A DNA stretch of 64,000 nucleotides, from contig JAAEZD010000005.1 in assembly GCA_018223035.1 (NCBI GenBank), forward strand, positions 62,001 through 126,000. The letters run 5' to 3'. This document shows positions 44,218 to 52,575 of the stretch, piece after piece; position 1 is the stretch's first letter; each line of letters opens with the position of its first letter. A program made the translations under genes and the position numbers. The stretch is from Heliomarina sp018223035 (lineage in GTDB: Bacteria > Pseudomonadota > Alphaproteobacteria > Rhodobacterales > Rhodobacteraceae). A model generated the notes under the pieces. That model ran no database searches, was not told where the DNA came from, and was given only the letters and a program-made list of their open reading frames with translations.

Positions 44218-45342
44218 TCAGCCTTCGAATGGTTTCGGCGTGACGACAAGACCCGGGCGCATCTTCTGCAGCCCCTCGACGACAACCACATCGCCCTCTG
44301 ACAGCCCGTCCGGCACCGTCCATGACGCTTCGTGCCGGATGCCAAGGGTCACGTTGCGCCTGGCGACTCCGCCATCCCCACCGACGACCCAGACAAAATG
44401 CCCGATCTGGTCGAAACTGACGGCCCGCTGCGGTACCAGCGGCGCGTTGATCGGATCGATCACCGACCCCCGGATCGTCACGTTTTCCCCGGGGAGCAGA
44501 GTCCCATCGGGATTGGGAAAGACGATGCGCGCTGAAATTGTACCGGTGCTGGCGGTGGCGGTGTTGTCCCAGTTCTCAAAGGTGCCGACATGCGGGTAAA
44601 CCGAGCCGCCGGGCAGGATGATGTGCAGCTCGAGCGGTGGTATGCTTGCACCGCGTTCGCTCAATTCCAGCCGTTTGGCAAGGAACTCAAAATAGTTGGC
44701 CTGATCGACCGCACCCACCGCATAAATCGGATCAAGCGAAACGATATCGGCAAGCGGCGCGGGCAGGGTCGGGTCGGACGGGCCGATGATATCGCCGACC
44801 GAATAGTTCGGGGCAGATATCCGCCCGGCAAAAGGCGCGTTGATCCGGGTTTCGGCCAGATCATTCCTCGCCCGTTCCAGCTTGGACTCGGCGATTGCGA
44901 GTTCGGCGTCGCTTACATCCGCCTGCGCCTCGACATACTCGAGCTCGCGCCTGGACACGGTATTGCTCGCAACCAGTCTCTGCGCCCGGTCCAGATCAAG
45001 CGAGACCTTGAGCGCGTTGGCCTTGGTCTCCTTCAGATTGGCCTCGGCCTCGGCCACCGCGATGTCGAAATCCGTCGTATCCAGTTCCGCCAGAAGGTCG
45101 CCTTTCTCCACGACTTCACCGGCAGTGAAATGGATCGCCGTGATGCGGGAGCGGATAAAAGGGCGGACCGAATGGGTCTGGATCGCCTCAATACGGGCAG
45201 GGTGCTGAAAGGTGGGGCGGATTTCCTGCACGCTGACGGTTGTGGTCAGCACCACCGGACCGGCGGCCTCCTGCGCGGTAGCCGCAAGGGGCAAGACGGT
45301 GAGGCAGCAGAGGACAATCAGTCTTTGAAAACAGGTCTTCAT
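44218..45342 (-). CDS. RND efflux periplasmic adaptor (membrane fusion protein)
   Basis: Adaptor of 374 residues with signal peptide MKTCFQRLIVLCCLTVLPLA... ending ATAQEA. The lipoyl-like halves are visible (FTAGEVVEKGDLLAELDTTD, and APFAGRISAPNYSVGDII), separated by a coiled-coil hairpin (about residues 95-165). It lacks the lipobox Cys typical of AcrA, so it is probably periplasmic without a lipid anchor. It links the inner pump to an outer channel. Confidence 0.9.
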   Translation of the reverse strand: MKTCFQRLIVLCCLTVLPLAATAQEAAGPVVLTTTVSVQEIRPTFQHPARIEAIQTHSVRPFIRSRITAIHFTAGEVVEKGDLLAELDTTDFDIAVAEAEANLKETKANALKVSLDLDRAQRLVASNTVSRRELEYVEAQADVSDAELAIAESKLERARNDLAETRINAPFAGRISAPNYSVGDIIGPSDPTLPAPLADIVSLDPIYAVGAVDQANYFEFLAKRLELSERGASIPPLELHIILPGGSVYPHVGTFENWDNTATASTGTISARIVFPNPDGTLLPGENVTIRGSVIDPINAPLVPQRAVSFDQIGHFVWVVGGDGGVARRNVTLGIRHEASWTVPDGLSEGDVVVVEGLQKMRPGLVVTPKPFEG

Positions 45343-45669
45343 CGGGACACCCCGTAGAAAGTGCTGTTGAAATAACTCTACCTTAAGTTGATATTACCAC
45401 GCTATCAAATCCGACGAATAAGCCAATCCATTTTATTAACCTTTTTTGCGCGCATTATAATTCGAGGGGCGTCACGCCGTGTTGGTCAACTTTGTACTGT
45501 ACAACGGACCTTTGACCGAAGCGCGGCGATGGTTGGCTTGGAGGCCAGTCTGACGACACGGTGTCACATAACTTTCGAGCGTCCAGCGAAACAGGCCTGG
45601 TAATGAATGGCCGATAACGGCCATCCGAAAGCTTCATTTCAGGCTAGTAGTCCGATTGCTTTGCGCCTG
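45343..45669. other. Regulatory gap upstream of the RND operon; no convincing gene
   Basis: A 327-bp gap between the adaptor gene and the class V aminotransferase-like gene. Small open frames on both strands have no recognisable features and no good ribosome sites. A perfect TATAAT (minus strand, 45454-45459) and the palindrome at 45492-45504 make this mainly the promoter region of the efflux operon. Confidence 0.6.
45492..45504. promoter_or_regulatory. Perfect palindrome TTGTACTGTACAA upstream of RND operon
   Basis: TTGTAC and GTACAA arms flank a single T. Outer arms GGTCAA (45485-45490) and TTGACC (45512-45517) add a wider, less even inverted repeat. It lies about 35 bp upstream of the TATAAT at 45454-45459, so it could host an activator or repressor of the pump. 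The regulator gene is not adjacent. Confidence 0.5.
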
Positions 45670-46860
45670 TCAGCGTCTCACGGCATCGACGGTCTGATTG
45701 ATCTCCCTCTCCGTGTTAAACGAATGCACGGATAGGCGAACCAAGGCCTCCAGACCATTCGCCTCGAAATCCGTCCGGGCCATCTCGGCACGCGACACGG
45801 AGGCCATGATCCGTCGCTCGGCCAGGCGCGCCACGGTGGCATCCGCCGGTTCGAAGGTGCAGTGAAAGCTCACGATCCCGCACCTTCGATCCCCGGGATC
45901 GTGCAGCCTTACGCCCGACATTTCCGACAGACGGGTGCGGAGGGTGTCGGCCAAACCCCCGATCCGCAGCGCGATGCGGTCAATGCCGACAGCCCGGGCG
46001 TAGCGAATTGCTCTTCCAAGGCCGATCTGCCCCGCGACATGGCGTTCGAAGGTTTCGAAACGGCGGGCGCCAGGTGCGAGGTCGTAGTGACCCGCGCCCG
46101 ACCACCGAGCCGCGACGAGATCGATCATCGGCGGATCGAGCGTTTCAGCAAAGTCGCGGCGAACATAGAGAAACCCGGTGCCGCGCGGACCGCGCAGGAA
46201 TTTCCGGCCGGTCGCCGAGAGCAAGTCGCACCCTATCCGCTGTACGTCTATCGGGATCTGCCCAACGGACTGGCAGGCGTCCAGCAGGTAGGGAATGCCG
46301 TGACGCCGGGCCACCGCGCCCACGGCCTCGGCCGGATTCACGAGGCCGCAATGGGTGGGCACATGGGTCAGCGCGATCAGCCGGGTGCGCGGGCCGATCA
46401 TCGCCTCGAGCGCGGCAACATCCACCTGTCCCGTCTCGTCCGACGGGGCCTGATCCACGACGATCCCGCGCCGCTGCGCCACCTGCAGGAAGGCCAGCAT
46501 GTTCGAGGCGTATTCGGCAGTCCCGTGGGTAAGCACGCGGTCACCCTCCGCCCACGGCAGCGCGTGGAAGGCCATGTCCCATGCGCGAGTCGCGTTCTCG
46601 ACAAAGGCGATCTCGTCCGGAGCGGCGTTCAGAAAACCTGCGGTTTCGTCGTAAAAAGCCGCCAGCGCCTCGGTTGCGGCTTCGGCGGCGGCATAGCCAC
46701 CGATCCGGCGTTCGAGGTCAAGATGCGCGGTCACCGCCTGGTGCACGGGGTCCGGGCTGGGCGAGGCCCCGGCGTTGTTGAGATGGATCACGCCGGCGCA
46801 GGAGGGCGTGTCGGCGCGCAGGGCGCCGACATCGATCTCGTTGGTCAAATCGGGGGTCAT
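45670..46860 (-). CDS. Class V aminotransferase-like PLP enzyme (cysteine desulfurase fold)
   Basis: PLP-dependent enzyme of 396 residues. Asp194 in YLLDACQSVGQIP binds the pyridine nitrogen, and Lys220 in LLSATGRKFLRGPRG forms the Schiff base. The fold group includes cysteine desulfurases, isopenicillin-N-epimerase-like enzymes and EgtE-type C-S lyases; I see no clear SufS/IscS cysteine loop. ATG 46860 overlaps the stop of the homocysteine methyltransferase gene, so a sulfur-amino-acid role is likely but not proved. Confidence 0.85.
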   Translation of the reverse strand: MTPDLTNEIDVGALRADTPSCAGVIHLNNAGASPSPDPVHQAVTAHLDLERRIGGYAAAEAATEALAAFYDETAGFLNAAPDEIAFVENATRAWDMAFHALPWAEGDRVLTHGTAEYASNMLAFLQVAQRRGIVVDQAPSDETGQVDVAALEAMIGPRTRLIALTHVPTHCGLVNPAEAVGAVARRHGIPYLLDACQSVGQIPIDVQRIGCDLLSATGRKFLRGPRGTGFLYVRRDFAETLDPPMIDLVAARWSGAGHYDLAPGARRFETFERHVAGQIGLGRAIRYARAVGIDRIALRIGGLADTLRTRLSEMSGVRLHDPGDRRCGIVSFHCTFEPADATVARLAERRIMASVSRAEMARTDFEANGLEALVRLSVHSFNTEREINQTVDAVRR

Positions 46861-47813
46861 GCCGCTTCCTCCACTCGGACTTCTTTCAGACGCATCGCGA
46901 TCTGGTCGAGATGGGTGTCGCAGGTCCCGCAGCACCCGCCCCATATGTCCATCTTCGGAAAGCGCCGCGCTACATCCGCCATCTGCCGGCCCAGTTCCTC
47001 CGGGTCGCCCTCCTCAAGATGGCCAAGCTTGCAGAGCGCGATCTTGTCCATCTTGGCGGCATTGGGCCGGATGCAGCGCAGCCGGTCCTGCCAGCCGCCG
47101 GGCGTGAGGGCGGGTTCGAACTCCATCGGATGCGAACAGTTCAGTGCGTAGAACGCCGGGTACGCGTCGCTGTCCCGTTCGATGGCCTCGATCGTCTCCT
47201 GCAGGCTTGCGCCCGTGGCCAGCCGAGAATCCGAGCCGAGCGAGAACGACAGCGCCAGCGGCATGTCGAGAGCGCGGGCCGCCCGGGTCACGCCGCGGGC
47301 CTCCGCCGGGTTGTTGAAAGTCACGGCCCAGGCAAGGTCGGCGCCGGCCCGCTTCAGCGTTTCAAGTTGCACCGCATGGTAATCCTCGGCCTCCGCCTCT
47401 GTCATCGTCCGGTTCAGGCTGTAGGCGTCGCCGCGGGGGCCGAGATAACCGACCAGCCGGACATCCGCGATCTGGCCATCGTATTCCCGCGCCATCTGCC
47501 GCAGGAAGTCGATGGCACCGATATTGGCGTCGGCCAGTCCTTCGGCCGAGTAGCCGAGCAGCGCGCCCCAATCGGCGCTGGCGCGGTAATCAAAGCCACC
47601 GATCAGCGCTGCCATGCCGTGGCGTGCGGCGACGTCGAGATACCGACGGTACATGCCGCGTATGGTCTCAGCCGCCTTCGGGTCCTCCAGCAGAGGGAAC
47701 ATGGCGAAGTGGGGCAATTCGTAACCCCATTTGTACATGATCTCGGTCTCGATGCCGCCTTCGGTCAGCCAGGTCAGGCCCGGCACTCTCGGCGGGATGT
47801 CGTGGTATGTCAT
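46857..47813 (-). CDS. Homocysteine S-methyltransferase family protein
   Basis: Zinc-dependent methyltransferase of 318 residues related to MmuM/BhmT. The zinc cysteines are Cys226 in LNCSHP and Cys294-Cys295 in WGGCCGTCDTH. The N-terminal TEGGIETEIMYKWGYELPHF replaces the usual DGGLAT/E motif. ATG 47813 has an AGGAGC site; an upstream start at 47855 would begin inside the DUF1127-like gene. It probably methylates homocysteine or a related thiol using S-methylmethionine or a betaine donor. Confidence 0.87.
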   Translation of the reverse strand: MTYHDIPPRVPGLTWLTEGGIETEIMYKWGYELPHFAMFPLLEDPKAAETIRGMYRRYLDVAARHGMAALIGGFDYRASADWGALLGYSAEGLADANIGAIDFLRQMAREYDGQIADVRLVGYLGPRGDAYSLNRTMTEAEAEDYHAVQLETLKRAGADLAWAVTFNNPAEARGVTRAARALDMPLALSFSLGSDSRLATGASLQETIEAIERDSDAYPAFYALNCSHPMEFEPALTPGGWQDRLRCIRPNAAKMDKIALCKLGHLEEGDPEELGRQMADVARRFPKMDIWGGCCGTCDTHLDQIAMRLKEVRVEEAA

Positions 47814-47823
47814 GGTAGTGCTC

Positions 47824-48009
47824 CTATCGGCGGATTCCGGCGACCGGCGGCTCATCGGAAAGGCCGATGTCGCGCAGGATATGGGGAGGAAGGTCGCGTC
47901 GCAGGGTCTCTTCGAGGCGTTGCTGCCGGCGACACCGACGCTCGGCCAGGAACCTGTCGATGAAACGTCGATCGGGAATGTCGCGGGTCAGATGTATGGT
48001 GGTTATCAT
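47824..48009 (-). CDS. DUF1127-like small protein, 61 residues
   Basis: Short basic protein whose C-terminal half, LRRDLPPHILRDIGLSDEPP, matches the DUF1127 motif (LPxHxLRDIGL). Such proteins in alphaproteobacteria have been tied to phosphate, stress or RNA-linked regulation, but the role here is open. The 23 Arg/Lys/Gln-rich residues before the motif are charged. It precedes the homocysteine methyltransferase gene by about 10 bp and has an AAAGGACAG site, so it is probably co-transcribed. Confidence 0.7.
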   Translation of the reverse strand: MITTIHLTRDIPDRRFIDRFLAERRCRRQQRLEETLRRDLPPHILRDIGLSDEPPVAGIRR

Positions 48010-48061
48010 GGAGTCTGTCCTTTCAGGTCCGAAAGGGCGCTACGCGCCGCTTGCGGAACGG

Positions 48062-48247
48062 CTATCTTGATCCGTGAATGACGCGGCCGTTTGGAGAGAA
48101 GGCGGCGGCGCGCTCGTCCCGCAGGAGGTTGCGGCCTTCCGAGGCGTATTGACCCGAGTCCGAGAGTGCTTCGAAGCCGCCAACGACCATCGCGGAAGGT
48201 GTGGCCAGATAGGAGCCGGGCAGGAAAAGAGGGGAAGTGTGGTGCAT
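48062..48247 (-). CDS. Small hypothetical protein, 61 residues
   Basis: Candidate small protein MHHTSPLFLPGSYLATPSAM... ending VIHGSR. An AAGGA ribosome site lies upstream. Composition is ordinary and the ORF is co-directional with the DUF1127-like gene 52 bp away. No family recognised; overlapping frames on both strands compete, so this is tentative. Confidence 0.35.
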   Translation of the reverse strand: MHHTSPLFLPGSYLATPSAMVVGGFEALSDSGQYASEGRNLLRDERAAAFSPNGRVIHGSR

Positions 48248-48425
48248 TGCATCGATCCTTGTGCATAGCGTCGCCCCGGGGATCGAAGCGACTGGTCAAG
48301 GAATGGACCTTAGCGGCCCGCAAGGATAGAATTCCGGTGGTCCAGTCAGGCTATGGAAAAATTACAAATTAATTCAATGCGCTGCACCGTGGGCCTCTGG
48401 GCCCGAATTCTTTTGGACCGGCAAA

Positions 48426-48444
48426 ACTGCACTTCTGGTGCAGT
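48426..48444. promoter_or_regulatory. 7-5-7 inverted repeat ACTGCAC-N5-GTGCAGT, candidate TetR operator
   Basis: A perfect inverted repeat (48426-48432 with 48438-48444) ends 18 bp before the TetR start at 48463, immediately upstream of its ribosome site. Position and symmetry fit autorepression; the same protein could also act on the divergent genes at 48247 and below. Confidence 0.55.
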
Positions 48445-48462
48445 AGGATGTGGAGGACGAAC

Positions 48463-49101
48463 ATGGCGCAGACCAAGCCCAGCACGCGTGAGCGGCTGCT
48501 CGACATCGCCGAGGCGGGCGTTCTCGCCAAGGGCTTTGGCGCCACCTCGATCGAGGAAATCATCTCCGAGGCCGGCATTTCGAAGAACGGGTTTTTCTAT
48601 CATTTCCGCGACAAGAATGAGCTCGCGCGCGCGTTGCTGCAACGTTACCTCGACACCGAGGAGGCGCTGCTGGACGATATCTTCGGCCGTGCGCGCGAAT
48701 TGCACGGTGACCCGCTTCATTCCTTCCTGATCGGGTTGAAGCTGCTCTCCGAGATGATGGCGGATCTGCCGAACGGGCATCCCGGGTGTCTTGTCGCGAC
48801 CTTCACCTATTCTGAGCGCATGTTTGACCGCGACGTGCGGGAGCTGAACAGGAATGCGGTCCTTATCTGGCGCGCAAGGTTTCTCAAGATGCTCGAAGAG
48901 ATCGCGGCAACCTATCCGCCGCGCGATGATGTGGACCTGCGGTCCTTGGCCGACATGATCTCCAACACGGTCGAAGGCGGCATCGTGCTGTCAAAGGCTG
49001 TCGGGCAGCCGCAGATCCTTGCGGAACAGCTGCTGCTGCTTCGATCCTACGTCCGGCTTCTTTTCGAACCGGTCCAAACGCAGGTGGCACCCGCCAACTG
49101 A
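48463..49101 (+). CDS. TetR/AcrR family transcriptional regulator
   Basis: Regulator of 212 residues with a clear TetR helix-turn-helix (FGATSIEEIISEAGISKNGF then FYHFRDKNELARALL). The C-terminal part (LLSEMMADLPNGHPGCLVAT) resembles the NemR/AcrR-type subgroup that responds to electrophiles or drugs. GGAGG lies 7 bases before ATG 48463. Likely targets are itself, the divergent small-protein operon and the AhpD-like gene downstream, which would suit a reactive-compound response. Confidence 0.87.
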   Translation: MAQTKPSTRERLLDIAEAGVLAKGFGATSIEEIISEAGISKNGFFYHFRDKNELARALLQRYLDTEEALLDDIFGRARELHGDPLHSFLIGLKLLSEMMADLPNGHPGCLVATFTYSERMFDRDVRELNRNAVLIWRARFLKMLEEIAATYPPRDDVDLRSLADMISNTVEGGIVLSKAVGQPQILAEQLLLLRSYVRLLFEPVQTQVAPAN

Positions 49102-49323
49102 ACCACAGGTGCAGACAGGGCTGCGATGCGGCGACGGCCGGGGCCTTATCTTCGCCATGCAAGCTTATGTTTATCATTGCGAAAATGGCTTTTATCGAAG
49201 TTCGGACCATGGGTGAAATATGTCTGCGCCGCGACTTCGGCGAGAAGTGTGCCATGCCCCGGCCAATCGGACGGAGTACGAAACCGCCCGGCATCCGGGC
49301 CTCTTCCCGAACTGGAGATACTT

Positions 49324-49761
49324 GTGAACTTCAAAACCCTCATTGTCACTGCGGCCCTTTCCGTGACCCTTCTTGCCCACGGCATCCCGGCCAGCGCGCA
49401 GGATACCGCCACCGAAGCCTTTGCCGAGATTGAGCGCGCTTTCGGGTTCGTCCCGAGCTTCTTCAAGGTCTACCCCGAGCACGGGGTGGCTGCCGCCTGG
49501 AGGCTTACCCGGGACCTTGAGGTTTCGCGGGAGACCGAGCTGTCGGCGCGAGAAAAGGCCCTGATCAACATCGCCGTCGCAGCACAGATCCCCTGTCAGT
49601 TTTGCGTCTTTGCCGACACCCAGGCCGCGAAGGCCGCCGGTGCCACTGATGGCGAGATCCGCGAAGCAGTGGCGCAGGCCGCTCTGACCCGTCACTGGAG
49701 TACCATCATGAACGGTATGCAGGTGGACTTCGCCGACTTCCGTGAGGAATTCGGCGATTGA
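49324..49761 (+). CDS. Exported carboxymuconolactone decarboxylase/AhpD-like protein
   Basis: Protein of 145 residues with a signal peptide ending IPASAQ, so it should act in the periplasm, unusual for this family. The AhpD-fold helix carries Cys91 and Cys94 in IPCQFCVFADTQAAKAAG. The usual CxxCxxxH relay His is replaced by Asp98, which questions peroxidase activity. It starts at GTG 49324 with GGAG upstream; earlier frames are not protein-like. It follows the TetR gene by 222 bp and ends before a hairpin terminator. Confidence 0.8.
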   Translation: MNFKTLIVTAALSVTLLAHGIPASAQDTATEAFAEIERAFGFVPSFFKVYPEHGVAAAWRLTRDLEVSRETELSAREKALINIAVAAQIPCQFCVFADTQAAKAAGATDGEIREAVAQAALTRHWSTIMNGMQVDFADFREEFGD

Positions 49762-49771
49762 AAGGAGATCG

Positions 49772-49800
49772 AGGAGCCCGCGACGTTAGTCGCGGGTCCT
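49772..49800 (+). terminator. Hairpin terminator after AhpD-like gene
   Basis: CCCGCGAC (49777-49784) pairs with GTCGCGGG (49789-49796) around loop GTTA; outer AGGA/TCCT extends the stem past one bulged G. Only a weak T content follows. It is 16 bp after the stop, a typical terminator position. Confidence 0.6.
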
Positions 49801-50263
49801 CTGTCTTGCCCAAGATGGTGAGTCCGATGTTTCGCCGACCTTGGAATTGCGAGTAAATCGAACCGGTATTCCACTGAAACAAGACTCGCTCGCACGTCGA
49901 GCGAACGTAAGCGACTAGCACGGCGCATGACCAATCTGACGATCGGCATTGCGACCACGGCTAACACCGGGCGCGCAGCGTACGTCAGAAAAGTCCGCTG
50001 TGCGAACCACCACGATTTGCAAACATCCCCTTAATTTTCAGCCCTAAGCCTTTAGAGCAACGCGCATAGCACCCCTTCTGACTGCGCCGTCCTTTTCCAA
50101 CACCGGGCCGAACGTCGGCAAACCTCCGCTTGGACTTCTGCAGTTGTTCTGGCTTTGCAGATAATTATGGCTAACCTCTGGTTGTGTTCAGCCCGTCCGA
50201 GTGAAGGGAGATGGGTACCCGGTCCATGCACCGGGGGAGGACCGAATGGATGGGAGACATAGA
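49801..50263. other. Non-coding stretch before the lipoprotein gene
   Basis: I see no gene here. Short open frames on both strands lack ribosome sites and family features. GGGAGAC just before 50264 serves the lipoprotein gene. Confidence 0.5.
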
Positions 50264-50551
50264 ATGATCCGCAGATTTCTGGTAATTGGCTGCTGCCTTG
50301 GTCTTGTCGCCTGCAATGATTACGACGAGGCCACAACCTTTGCCACGCCCACCGAATTCGAAGCCATGCGTCAGCCCTGTATCGATCAGGCCGCCACGCT
50401 GACCTCGATCCCGGCCGACCAGATCACCGTCAGCAGTGAAATCGAAACCGGTGGCGGTCCCTTGCTGACCCTTGACGCGGCGGGCACCAGGTATTCCTGC
50501 CGCAAAGAGGCCGACGGCAGCGTCACGGTGTTCAGCGAATTCGCCAACTAG
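50264..50551 (+). CDS. Small predicted lipoprotein
   Basis: Protein of 95 residues. MIRRFLVIGCCLGLVACNDY carries a lipobox (LVAC) with Cys17 as the lipidation site; Asp at +3 is not the +2 inner-membrane retention signal. The mature part is short, with two Cys (CIDQ and YSCRKE) that could form a disulfide. An ATG at 50246 is possible but would put the lipobox further inside. Family not recognised; a cell-envelope role is assumed. Confidence 0.75.
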   Translation: MIRRFLVIGCCLGLVACNDYDEATTFATPTEFEAMRQPCIDQAATLTSIPADQITVSSEIETGGGPLLTLDAAGTRYSCRKEADGSVTVFSEFAN

Positions 50552-50913
50552 CCGCCGGAGTGCGCGAAGAACCGGGCAATTTCGTGCCACAGCAGCGCGT
50601 GCCACCGCATGAAAAACCCGGGCCGACAAGGGGCCGAACGCGCCCTGCGCCGCATTCCTGATCAGCCGCCCCCTTATTCGCCTAAGCATGTGATCCGTCA
50701 CGGAAACTGCTGGACGCCGTTCCAGCGGCATGACGCGGCTTGACGTCACTAGATTAATACTTAGGCGATCATTCATTCTTACCGTGGTTTTGATTAAAAA
50801 AACAGCATACACCTTGACCAACGGGCGGATAGCCCGATGAATGGCGGCACCAAAAACGGCTCACAAATAAAAAACCTGCCGAACCGTCAATATACGACAG
50901 AGGAGTATAGTTT
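50552..50913. other. Non-coding gap with candidate promoter of the second dipeptide importer
   Basis: TTGACC (50814-50819), a 17-bp spacer and ATGAAT (50837-50842) make a possible promoter about 75 bp before the binding-protein start. The spacer holds inverted repeat CGGGC/GCCCG (50822-50826 with 50832-50836), an operator-like position. No gene is evident. Confidence 0.35.
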
Positions 50914-52506
50914 ATGAAAATCAAGACCTTGCTGGTCAACATGACCTGCGCGCTCGGGCTGGCCCTTGCCGGTTCGGCCACGGCGCAGGAACAGGGGGGC
51001 AACTTTGTCTACCTTGTTCAGCCCGAGCCGCCGTCGCTGGCGTCTTTCCTGTCGACTTCCGGCCCGATCGGTCTTGTCGCGCCCAAGATCTACGAAGGTC
51101 TGCTAGACTATGACAACGATCTGAACATCGTTCCGGCGCTCGCTGAAAGCTACGAGGTCAGCGAAGACGGCAAGACCGTGACCTTCAAGATTCGCGAAGG
51201 CGTGACGTGGCATGACGGCGAGCCGTTCACCTCGGAAGACGTGGCTTTCTCGATCATGGAGATCCTGAAAAAGGTTCACCCGCGCGGCCCGGCATCCTTT
51301 GCCGAGGTGACTTCGGTCGATACCCCCGACGACACCACAGCGATTTTCAACCTCGAAAATCCCGCGCCCTACATGCTGCGCGCGCTTTCCGGCTATGAAA
51401 GCCCGATGGTGCCCAAGCACCTGCTCGAAGGCACCGACCCGCGCAACTCCGACCTTGCCACCAACCCGGTCGGCACCGGTCCCTACGTTTTCGAGGAATG
51501 GAAAAAGGGCCAGTACATCCTGCTGACCAAGAACGAAAACTACTGGAAAGAGGGTCTGCCTTATCTGGATCGTGTCGTCGCGCGTTTCGTGCCCGACGCC
51601 TCGACCCGGACCGCCGCGATGGAAAACGGCGAAGTGATGTACGGTGCCTATGGCGCGATCCCGAACATCGACGCGGTTCGCCTGCGTGAGATGGACGGCT
51701 TCTCGGTCTCGACCGACGGTTATGCCATGATCAACCCGATGGCGCTGGTCGAATTCAACAGCACCCGCGAACCCTTTGACAAACCCGAAGTGCGCAAGGC
51801 GATCTCGCTGGCCATCGACCGGAACTTCCTGATTGACAACATCTGGTTCGGTTACGGCAAAGCGGCCACCTCCGCGCTGTCGTCCAACTTCAGCGCGACC
51901 GGTCTCTACAAGGCCGAGCCAGAAGCCTATCCGGAAAGCCCTGATGTCGACGCGGCCATCGCGCTGCTCGATGAGGCAGGTGTGACCCCCGGTGACGACG
52001 GTGTCCGCATCAAGGCGACGCTTGACCTGATCCCCTATGGCGAAGACTGGCGCCGTGCGGGTGAGTACATGAAGCAGGCGCTGATGCCGCTCGGCATTGA
52101 AATCGAGCTGCGCTACGAAGACGTGCCCACATGGCTCAAGCGGGTCTATCAGGACTACGACTTCGACCTGACGATGAACTACTTCTACCAGCTGCCCGAC
52201 CCGGTGCTGGGCGTTCACCGTCACTATGCGACCAGCCAGATCCGTCAGGGTACGCATTTCGTGAACTCGAGCCAGTATTCGAACCCGGAACTGGACGAGC
52301 TGCTCGCCGCCGCCACCACCGAGGCGGATGCGGACAAGCGCGCTGAAATCTACGGTCAGGTACAGGATATCCTTGCCGAGGACATGCCGGTCATGAACCT
52401 CTTCGAAATGGAATTCCTGAACGTCTTCAGCGACAAGCTGCATGGGCATGACGCCTCTGCGCTTGGTGCCTACGGCTCCTTCGACCAGGTCTGGATCGAG
52501 AAGTAA
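50914..52506 (+). CDS. Dipeptide-type ABC importer substrate-binding protein (SBP family 5)
   Basis: Periplasmic receptor of 530 residues with a signal peptide ending GSATAQEQ. The family-5 motif YEVSEDGKTVTFKIREGVTW and later DPRNSDLATNPVGTGPYVFE are characteristic. GAGGAG precedes the ATG. First gene of a four-gene importer operon separate from the one at 5382-12889; the two receptors differ in sequence, so different peptides or peptide-like ligands are likely. Confidence 0.92.
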   Translation: MKIKTLLVNMTCALGLALAGSATAQEQGGNFVYLVQPEPPSLASFLSTSGPIGLVAPKIYEGLLDYDNDLNIVPALAESYEVSEDGKTVTFKIREGVTWHDGEPFTSEDVAFSIMEILKKVHPRGPASFAEVTSVDTPDDTTAIFNLENPAPYMLRALSGYESPMVPKHLLEGTDPRNSDLATNPVGTGPYVFEEWKKGQYILLTKNENYWKEGLPYLDRVVARFVPDASTRTAAMENGEVMYGAYGAIPNIDAVRLREMDGFSVSTDGYAMINPMALVEFNSTREPFDKPEVRKAISLAIDRNFLIDNIWFGYGKAATSALSSNFSATGLYKAEPEAYPESPDVDAAIALLDEAGVTPGDDGVRIKATLDLIPYGEDWRRAGEYMKQALMPLGIEIELRYEDVPTWLKRVYQDYDFDLTMNYFYQLPDPVLGVHRHYATSQIRQGTHFVNSSQYSNPELDELLAAATTEADADKRAEIYGQVQDILAEDMPVMNLFEMEFLNVFSDKLHGHDASALGAYGSFDQVWIEK

Positions 52507-52526
52507 TCCGACCCGGATATGACAAG

Positions 52527-52552
52527 GCATCGGCCCCATCCGGGGCTGATGC
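52527..52552 (+). other. Intercistronic hairpin after dipeptide-binding-protein gene
   Basis: An 11-bp stem (52527-52537 with 52542-52552, one G-T pair) with loop ATCC sits between the binding-protein and permease genes, with no T-run. Same placement as hairpins at 803, 11237 and 20066. Confidence 0.6.
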
Positions 52553-52575
52553 GCCCAATAAAGGTACCCTAAAAC

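Noticed and set aside
45388..45603. Possible small protein of 71 residues, and an opposite-strand one at 45455-45637
   Set aside because: No ribosome site, no family likeness, and both overlap the palindrome and promoter elements of the RND operon.
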